Origin: Nocardioides sp. | GTDB taxonomy: Bacteria > Actinomycetota > Actinomycetes > Propionibacteriales > Nocardioidaceae | Assembly (NCBI GenBank): GCA_021731205.1 | Contig: JAKFXV010000224.1 | Span: forward strand, 1 to 10,800 | Direction: 5' to 3' | Length of the DNA stretch: 10,800 bases | Part shown: positions 6,359 to 10,800 of the stretch, piece by piece | Layout: each line of letters opens with the position of its first letter | Numbering within the stretch: position 1 is the stretch's first letter | Notes under the pieces: model-generated | What the model was told of the DNA's origin: nothing | The model's input: the letters and a program-made list of their open reading frames with translations, nothing else | The model's database searches: none | Made by a program: the position numbers and the translations under genes

Positions 6359-6652
6359 ATGCAGACGATGGGAACCGAGACAGTCATCATCATGATCGTC
6401 GGCTTGGTCGCGATCGGATTGATTCGTCTGGTGATCGCCATGGCCGGCCGGCAGTACGCCGCCGACCATCCCAACGTGAAGGGCACCTCGCAGGACACGA
6501 CGACGGCCACTCAGCGGCCGGTGCGGGGCACGGGACGGAAGTCACACTTGATGTACTTCCCCGAGGCAGAGTCGACGCCCGAGGCGACTCCCCCGGGCCA
6601 AGACCGGCATACCGAGCGTGGCGCGGTCGGCTCGACGACCGGCGACCGGTAG
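6359..6652 (+). CDS. Small single-span membrane protein, unknown function
   Basis: This encodes a predicted 97-residue protein with one hydrophobic helix near the N-terminus (about residues 7-27) followed by a polar, Thr/Pro/Arg-rich tail of about 65 residues. I recognise no family. Third codon positions are strongly G or C throughout, as in the neighbours, which favours real coding. I chose ATG 6359 because the helix follows directly and GAGGG/GGGAGG lie just upstream. An in-frame ATG at 6263 would add 32 polar residues and overlap the CRP-type site. It is divergent from the monooxygenase operon and convergent with the GAF regulator, so it is an orphan transcription unit. It could be a small accessory or assembly protein. 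It is not PmoD-like, as it lacks a secreted cupredoxin domain and a C-terminal helix. Confidence 0.6.
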   Translation: MQTMGTETVIIMIVGLVAIGLIRLVIAMAGRQYAADHPNVKGTSQDTTTATQRPVRGTGRKSHLMYFPEAESTPEATPPGQDRHTERGAVGSTTGDR

Positions 6653-6697
6653 GCATCGACGCCTTTGGGCCGTGACGTTCCTGCCGCTTCTGCCCCG

Positions 6698-8563
6698 CTA
6701 CTTCTGCAGGTCGATGTCGTAGGTCTTGATCTTCCGATAGATCGACGCCCGCGAGATCCCCAGCGCGTCGGCCGCGGCCTGCTTGTCCCCACCGCTGGCG
6801 CGCAGCGCCTCGACGATCGCCTCGCGGGCCATCCACTCCAGCGGGCTCAGGTTTCGTCGTACGCCGGAGCCGAACCCGGGTGGCAGATCGGTGAGGTCGA
6901 GGATGCTTCCGCGCGCGGTCCGCACCATTTGGTCGACCAGGTCGGAGACCTCGGCCAAGTTGCCCGGCCACGGCTCACGGACGAGGCGACTCATGAGTTC
7001 CGGGGTCACGCCGACGACCGCGCCAGCGCTGGCCTCACGCAGCATGTCGGGCACGATGTGGTGGAGATCTTGAACGCGCCCGCGTAGCGGCGGTACCACC
7101 ACGATCGGGATCGCCGCAGACGCGAGTGCTGATTGCGCCGACTCCGACGGCGTCACTTCGCCGACCGAGTGCCGCATCGCAGCCACCGACGTGGCGGACT
7201 GCAAGGTGAAAGCGAGCCAGCCACACGACTCGCTCTGTGTGCTCGCGGCGTGCTGCACGTCGGCCAACATGGCATCGAGTGCATCTGGCGCCAGGGCATC
7301 GATGGCTCGCACGAGGGCCGGACAGCCGGTGCGCCAGTCGGACAGCACCTCGTCCAGGGTTCCGGCGGGATGAGCAGCGTCGTAGATTCGAAGGTGTCGC
7401 TCGGGAAAGAGTTCGTTCGCGATCGTCTGGACCAACGTCCGCTTACCCACACCGGGTTCGCCGATCAGGCAGACCGGCATCCTGCCCGCCGCCAGCCTCT
7501 TGACCATGACGCTCGGGCCGACGGTCACCGGTGAGAGGGCGTTGAGCGCCCGAGCACTGGCAGAATCCGGGCCGGCCATGCTGTCGCTCGCCGGGCGACC
7601 CGAGGAGGACGCCCGCACGTCGTCGACGACCGGAGCAGAGATCCGGATCACGGCACCTGCCAGTTCGGCCCGCTGGCCCCGAACGGCACGCAGGTGCAAC
7701 TGCACCGTTTCTGCGGCCCCGGCCAGCAATGGGATATCGGCCTGGTCCCGTGAGGCGAGCGCGTTTTGGGCCATGGGCCACAGCTCTTCGCGGCTGAGGT
7801 TCCCGATTCGTCGGATCGCCCCGGAGCTCGCGATGAACGCCTCCTGGCTGATCGCCACGACATGGTCCTCGCGGTTGCGGCTGGCCACGAGGTACTCGTG
7901 CAGAAGCTCTTGGGCTCCGCGGCTCGACATCTGCATCAGGCCTTCTTCGATCACGCTTGCCGCCTGACGCACCAAGGCCGTCAGCGCCGGGTGCGCCCGA
8001 TCGGCCCAGGTGGTGATGTCCAGCACCCCCAGCTGCCTCCGGGTCACCGGGTCCCGCAGGGGAACGCCCACGCAGGCGAACGCCTGGAGGTGCTCGTTGA
8101 AGTGTTCGAAGCCCACCACGCTCTGGGTCGACTTGCCTTCGAGGGCAGTCCCGATCCCGTTGGTGCCGACGTAGCGCTCGGCATAGTTGAATCCGGGGGC
8201 GAGCAGGGCGTTGTCCAGTCTCGATTCCAGATTGGGTTCTCCCGAGCGCCTGATGAGTACCTTGCCTCGGCTATCGGCCAGCACCACAGTGATCGGCGAG
8301 CCCAGCACGTCTTCTTGAACCCGGCCGATGACCGGCTCGGCTGCTCGGACCAGCCGACTGGAGAGGTTGATGTTGTCGTCATAGGGCGTGGACAACCCGG
8401 ACGTCAGCGCGCCTTCGTCGTAGGAACGTCTCCAGGAAGCCAGGATCTCGTGGCGCGGCCCAACCTCGCGCCCTTCCTCGTGGGTTCCGACGTCTCCATC
8501 GGTGAGCAACCGCTGGCGTGCGCGAGCCAGAATCTCGGTCCAAGACCTCGTGTCACCGGGCAT
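6698..8563 (-). CDS. AcoR/MimR-like GAF-AAA-Fis transcriptional regulator, sigma-54-independent type
   Basis: This is a 621-residue cytoplasmic regulator and the likely activator of the monooxygenase operon, since AcoR-like proteins such as MimR control actinobacterial propane monooxygenase genes. The order is a GAF sensory domain (about 70-210, with the family signature YVGTNGIGTAL at 131-141), a linker or PAS-like part (about 230-310), a degenerate AAA+ domain (about 340-565), and a Fis-type helix-turn-helix (about 583-615). Walker A is kept (GEPGVGK, 368-374), as are PPLRGR (491-496) and WPGN (532-535). The GAFTGA loop that contacts sigma-54 is absent. The Walker B region reads ALVRAIDAL, without the acidic pair. 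The protein therefore probably acts with ordinary sigma factors. The start has only a weak ribosome site. The gene is divergent from the IclR gene, and its effector is unknown. Confidence 0.93.
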   Translation of the reverse strand: MPGDTRSWTEILARARQRLLTDGDVGTHEEGREVGPRHEILASWRRSYDEGALTSGLSTPYDDNINLSSRLVRAAEPVIGRVQEDVLGSPITVVLADSRGKVLIRRSGEPNLESRLDNALLAPGFNYAERYVGTNGIGTALEGKSTQSVVGFEHFNEHLQAFACVGVPLRDPVTRRQLGVLDITTWADRAHPALTALVRQAASVIEEGLMQMSSRGAQELLHEYLVASRNREDHVVAISQEAFIASSGAIRRIGNLSREELWPMAQNALASRDQADIPLLAGAAETVQLHLRAVRGQRAELAGAVIRISAPVVDDVRASSSGRPASDSMAGPDSASARALNALSPVTVGPSVMVKRLAAGRMPVCLIGEPGVGKRTLVQTIANELFPERHLRIYDAAHPAGTLDEVLSDWRTGCPALVRAIDALAPDALDAMLADVQHAASTQSESCGWLAFTLQSATSVAAMRHSVGEVTPSESAQSALASAAIPIVVVPPLRGRVQDLHHIVPDMLREASAGAVVGVTPELMSRLVREPWPGNLAEVSDLVDQMVRTARGSILDLTDLPPGFGSGVRRNLSPLEWMAREAIVEALRASGGDKQAAADALGISRASIYRKIKTYDIDLQK

Positions 8564-8575
8564 AATGAACCCATC

Positions 8576-8590
8576 GTCTCAAAGTGAGAC
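8576..8590. promoter_or_regulatory. Perfect 6-3-6 palindrome before the GAF regulator gene
   Basis: GTCTCA-AAG-TGAGAC lies 12 bases upstream of the regulator ATG. A perfect palindrome overlapping the expected ribosome site and close to the promoter suggests an autoregulatory operator, most simply for the regulator itself. I did not find a second full copy upstream of the monooxygenase operon. The isolated half-site GAGAC at 6213-6217 is too short to count. Confidence 0.45.
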
Positions 8591-8612
8591 ACCGCCGGAC
8601 CCGTGAGTGCGC

Positions 8613-8628
8613 TGTGATGGGCATCACG
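8613..8628. promoter_or_regulatory. Second CRP-type binding site between the two regulator genes
   Basis: TGTGA-TGGGCA-TCACG has the same GTGA-N6-TCAC core and spacing as the site at 6255-6270. Its inner part is also symmetric (GTGATG-GG-CATCAC, 8614-8627). It lies 49 bases before the GAF regulator ATG and 29 bases before the IclR ATG, so one CRP-family protein could act on both divergent regulators. Confidence 0.55.
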
Positions 8629-8639
8629 TTGGTGCAACG
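8627..8639. promoter_or_regulatory. Perfect 5-3-5 palindrome before the IclR gene
   Basis: CGTTG-GTG-CAACG overlaps the end of the CRP-type site by two bases and ends 4 bases before the IclR ribosome binding site. IclR proteins usually bind short palindromes of about this size and often repress themselves, so this is a candidate IclR operator. The overlap suggests competition with the CRP-type protein. No experimental support is visible. Confidence 0.4.
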
Positions 8640-8657
8640 CGACGGAGGAGACTGTCC

Positions 8658-9518
8658 ATGACCCAAGTGGTGAGCGAGCCCAAAACGGCCCCGAGTGTTG
8701 TCAGTGACGACGCTCCAGCCCGCAGGATGCTGAACACCGCGGTGAACGTCACCGAGACGCTGACCATCATCGCCGAGGACCCGCACGGGGTTCCGGCCAA
8801 GGTGTTGGCGCGTCGCCTGGGGCAAAGTCTCTCCACTACCTATTACGCACTGCAGACACTGACCAGTGTCGGACTGGTCGAGCCGTCGCCCTCTGCTCCA
8901 GGTCTGTACACCCTGGGACCCCGAATCGCTGAACTTTACCGCGGCTATGTCGCGAACCGAACCCTTCCCGAGCGGTTGTCCCCGATCCTGACGGAGTTGC
9001 GAGAGGCCACCACCGCCCGCAGCTACCTCGCCGCGTGGAGTCGCGGCGACATGGAGGTCACCCACGCTCTTGGACGACGCGGAGCCACAGAGCTGCAAGA
9101 TGTGACTCAGGGTTTCCGGGGGGCCGCGCACGCGCTGGCTCCGGGAAAGGTGCTACTCGCCTCGATCCGCCCCGAGCGCTGGCCCAACTATCTGTGCGCG
9201 TCCCGCTTCGAGACCTTCACCCCGACCACCATCGACACTCCGGGTCGGCTGCACACCGACCTGCAGCGCATCCGCGAGCAGGGCTACGCGGTGGATGTCG
9301 AGGAGTTTCGGGAGCGGGTCTGTTGCGTCGCCGCTCCCGTGTATGACAGCGCCGGGCGGGTCCTGGCGGCAATCGCGATCTCGGTGCCGGCACGCCGGTT
9401 CAATCGCGAACTCAAGGACCTGGTGCACGCGGTGCGCCGTTCGGCACATGAAGCTTCCGAGATCTTCTCGGGATTGGACCCCCTGACGGCTCTCGTCAGG
9501 CAGACCGCAGAGGCGTAA
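8658..9518 (+). CDS. IclR-family transcriptional regulator
   Basis: This is a 286-residue DNA-binding regulator. Residues about 30-77 form the winged helix-turn-helix (VLARRLGQSLSTTYYALQTL and following). Residues about 95-270 form the IclR effector-binding domain, with AHALAPGKVLLA at 158-169 and the typical GYAVDVEEF...VCCVAAPVYDSAGRV block at 209-235. A disordered N-terminal 20 residues is usual. I chose the start at 8658 because GGAGGAG ends seven bases upstream. The in-frame ATG at 8607 would run through the CRP-type site and adds an Arg/His-rich leader. It is divergent from the GAF regulator, sharing a 94-base control region, and is followed after two bases by a copper-lipoprotein gene, so the two are probably cotranscribed. 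The effector is unknown. A hydrocarbon-derived acid or alcohol is a guess from context. Confidence 0.93.
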   Translation: MTQVVSEPKTAPSVVSDDAPARRMLNTAVNVTETLTIIAEDPHGVPAKVLARRLGQSLSTTYYALQTLTSVGLVEPSPSAPGLYTLGPRIAELYRGYVANRTLPERLSPILTELREATTARSYLAAWSRGDMEVTHALGRRGATELQDVTQGFRGAAHALAPGKVLLASIRPERWPNYLCASRFETFTPTTIDTPGRLHTDLQRIREQGYAVDVEEFRERVCCVAAPVYDSAGRVLAAIAISVPARRFNRELKDLVHAVRRSAHEASEIFSGLDPLTALVRQTAEA

Positions 9519-9520
9519 CC

Positions 9521-10522
9521 ATGCGCTCCACTACTCACCGGCCCGGACTCCGCGGCGCCGGCACCACCGCAGCGACCCCGTTTCAGCGCCGCCGCGCACA
9601 CCGCGCGCTGGGCTTGGCCGCCGCCGCCGTGCTCGCGTTGACCCTGAGTGGTTGCGGCGAGGGGATGAACTCCTCGGCCGACCCGGCACTCCAGTCCGAG
9701 TCACCCGAGGAAGACTCGATGGACGGCATGGACATGGGGGACGACATGGGCGATATGGACCATGGGGACGCCCAGGGCGATGGTCATATGCATTCGCACG
9801 AGACCGAGGGAGACGGCCTCTCAGCGAGTCTGCGCGGGTTGACCCTCGGCGAGGTCGAAACCAACGCGACCTCCGAGTCCGGTGGTGAGTTGTCGTTCCG
9901 AATCGTCAAGGAGAACGGCACGACCGCAACGGAGTTCGTCCGCGACCAGGGCAAGTACGTCCACGCCTACCTGGTCAGCGAGGACCTCAGCACCTACCAC
10001 CACGTGCACCCGAAGGCCGCCGCCGGAAACTGGGTGGTGAACGTTCCGCCACTCCCGGCCGGGCGCGTGCACCTGGTCACCAACTTCGTCGCGGTGGATG
10101 CCGAAGGCGAGTACCGCGCACTGACCTTGGGCACTGACTTCAACATCGCTGGCGAGGCCACCGCCAAGCCGCTGCCCAAGCCCGCCCCTGAGGTTCAGGT
10201 CGACGGCTACACCGTGACACTCGGCGAGGCCGCATCGGTCGGCGCTGAGGCGAAGCTGAACCTGACCGTTACCAAGGGCGGCCGGCCAGTGACGTTCGAG
10301 CCGTACCTTGAGGCGTGGGCACACACCAGTGCCTTCGCGGCCGGCACGCAGGCCATCTCACACCTGCACCCCGCCCAGGAGTGGAAGCCGGACGCGACAC
10401 CGCCCGAGGTGCTGACCTTCGTCTGGACCCCGTCGGCCGCCGGTGACTATCGCTTCTTCGTCGAGTTCATGGCCGAAGGCGAACTGCACCGCGCGGAGTT
10501 CACCCGCACCGTCTCGAACTGA
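9521..10522 (+). CDS. His/Met-rich secreted lipoprotein, putative copper binding
   Basis: This is a 333-residue lipoprotein with a basic N-region, a hydrophobic stretch (about 29-43) and a lipobox LSGC, with lipidation at Cys45. After it comes an acidic Met/His-rich segment (about 66-94) holding Met67, 70, 72, 76, 79 and 90 and His81, 89, 91 and 93, the style of extracytoplasmic copper-binding proteins. The rest looks like two beta-rich domains, each with a histidine cluster: His148, His160, His161 and His163 in the first, and His268, His281 and His283 (HLHPA) in the second. I recall similar proteins near actinobacterial metal-resistance genes but cannot name the family. The gene starts two bases after the IclR stop, so translation is probably coupled. 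Copper storage, delivery to the monooxygenase, or detoxification are all possible. Copper specificity is inferred from Met/His content and context. Confidence 0.8.
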   Translation: MRSTTHRPGLRGAGTTAATPFQRRRAHRALGLAAAAVLALTLSGCGEGMNSSADPALQSESPEEDSMDGMDMGDDMGDMDHGDAQGDGHMHSHETEGDGLSASLRGLTLGEVETNATSESGGELSFRIVKENGTTATEFVRDQGKYVHAYLVSEDLSTYHHVHPKAAAGNWVVNVPPLPAGRVHLVTNFVAVDAEGEYRALTLGTDFNIAGEATAKPLPKPAPEVQVDGYTVTLGEAASVGAEAKLNLTVTKGGRPVTFEPYLEAWAHTSAFAAGTQAISHLHPAQEWKPDATPPEVLTFVWTPSAAGDYRFFVEFMAEGELHRAEFTRTVSN

Positions 10523-10586
10523 CTCGGTTTCGACCCTGGACATCTAGGCAGGCCTCCTTGTCGGGTGCGCCTGGAGCAGCGAACCG

Positions 10587-10800
10587 CTACGAGAGTGCCC
10601 CGGCCTCCGGGTTCTCGACAGGAGCGGTGATCCAGACGAAGAGCGCCGCCATCGGCATGAAGATGCCTACGGTAACCATCATCCAGAACGACTTCTCGCT
10701 TCCGACCACCAGCGCGATGCCGGACATCGTGAACGCGACCATCGCGCAGAGCATGGGGTACTGCGCAAGCAGGTGATAGCGCTTCGGGAACAGGCTGATC
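10587..10800 (-). CDS. Membrane protein, C-terminal 70 residues (gene runs off the right edge)
   Basis: The minus strand reads open from the window edge to a TAG at 10587-10589. The 70 visible residues include two hydrophobic helices (about visible residues 14-33 and 38-58). The loop PKRYHLLAQYPM precedes them and the polar tail VENPEAGALS ends the protein. I do not recognise the family. The gene is convergent with the lipoprotein, 64 bases apart, and I see no clear terminator between them. A copper transport or resistance membrane protein would fit the context, but nothing in the visible part shows it. Confidence 0.7.
   Translation of the reverse strand, partial: ISLFPKRYHLLAQYPMLCAMVAFTMSGIALVVGSEKSFWMMVTVGIFMPMAALFVWITAPVENPEAGALS

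Noticed and set aside
6390..6971. 193-residue minus-strand frame overlapping the small membrane protein and the regulator end
   Set aside because: It is Arg/Pro/Gly-rich without domains, and it overlaps the Fis helix-turn-helix of a well-supported gene.
7766..8587. Open frame on the plus strand opposite the GAF regulator
   Set aside because: It is an antisense shadow. The regulator frame shows the GAF signature and Fis domain.
9668..9800. Short GATGG/GACATG-like repeats in the lipoprotein gene as a DNA repeat
   Set aside because: They are explained by codons for the Asp/Met/Gly-rich metal-binding segment and are not a separate DNA element.
1..10800. CRISPR arrays, tRNA or rRNA genes, transposases
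   Set aside because: I saw no regularly spaced repeats, no tRNA cloverleaf-like segment, no rRNA sequence and no transposase or integrase motifs.

Overview
The window looks like high-GC actinobacterial DNA. The evidence is the strong G/C bias at third codon positions, ATGA/TGATG-coupled genes, an AcoR-type activator with a degenerate AAA+ domain, and PmoC/A/B-type proteins closest in style to the short-chain hydrocarbon monooxygenases (HMO/BMO) of Nocardioides, Mycobacterium and Rhodococcus. The genus cannot be fixed from the sequence alone.

The left half (about 86-5919, minus strand) is one probable six-gene operon. In transcription order it holds an amidohydrolase-2 family protein, a MIP18/DUF59-type protein with a long C-terminal extension, a zinc NAD-dependent alcohol dehydrogenase, and then pmoC, pmoA and pmoB, the three subunits of a copper membrane monooxygenase. 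The first three genes overlap by 1 and 4 bases. The PmoB CuB ligands and the PmoC CuC and CuD ligands are all present, so the enzyme looks intact. A perfect 58-base inverted repeat at the window edge follows pmoB and probably ends the operon.

Amidohydrolase, MIP18 protein and ADH are, as I know them, the usual companions of the soluble di-iron propane monooxygenases (prm/mim) of Actinobacteria. Here they sit in front of an unrelated copper membrane monooxygenase. This apparent enzyme swap inside a conserved alkane-oxidation cassette is the most interesting feature of the window.

From 5920 to 6358 lies a divergent non-coding region with two GC-rich hairpins and a near-ideal CRP-type palindrome. 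It is followed by a small plus-strand gene for a single-span membrane protein (6359-6652). On the minus strand at 6698-8563 is an AcoR/MimR-like GAF-Fis regulator that has lost the sigma-54 contact motif and the Walker B acids. It is divergent from an IclR-family regulator (8658-9518). The 94 bases between them carry three perfect palindromes, one of them a second CRP-type site. Two bases after the IclR gene comes a His/Met-rich lipoprotein (9521-10522) that looks copper binding and could supply or buffer copper for the monooxygenase. The window ends in the C-terminus of an unidentified membrane protein on the minus strand.

The proposed working model is inference. The copper monooxygenase hydroxylates a short alkane at the membrane, the ADH oxidises the alcohol, and the amidohydrolase and MIP18 proteins do an undefined supporting job. 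The GAF regulator, the IclR regulator and a CRP-type protein set expression, and the lipoprotein handles extracytoplasmic copper.
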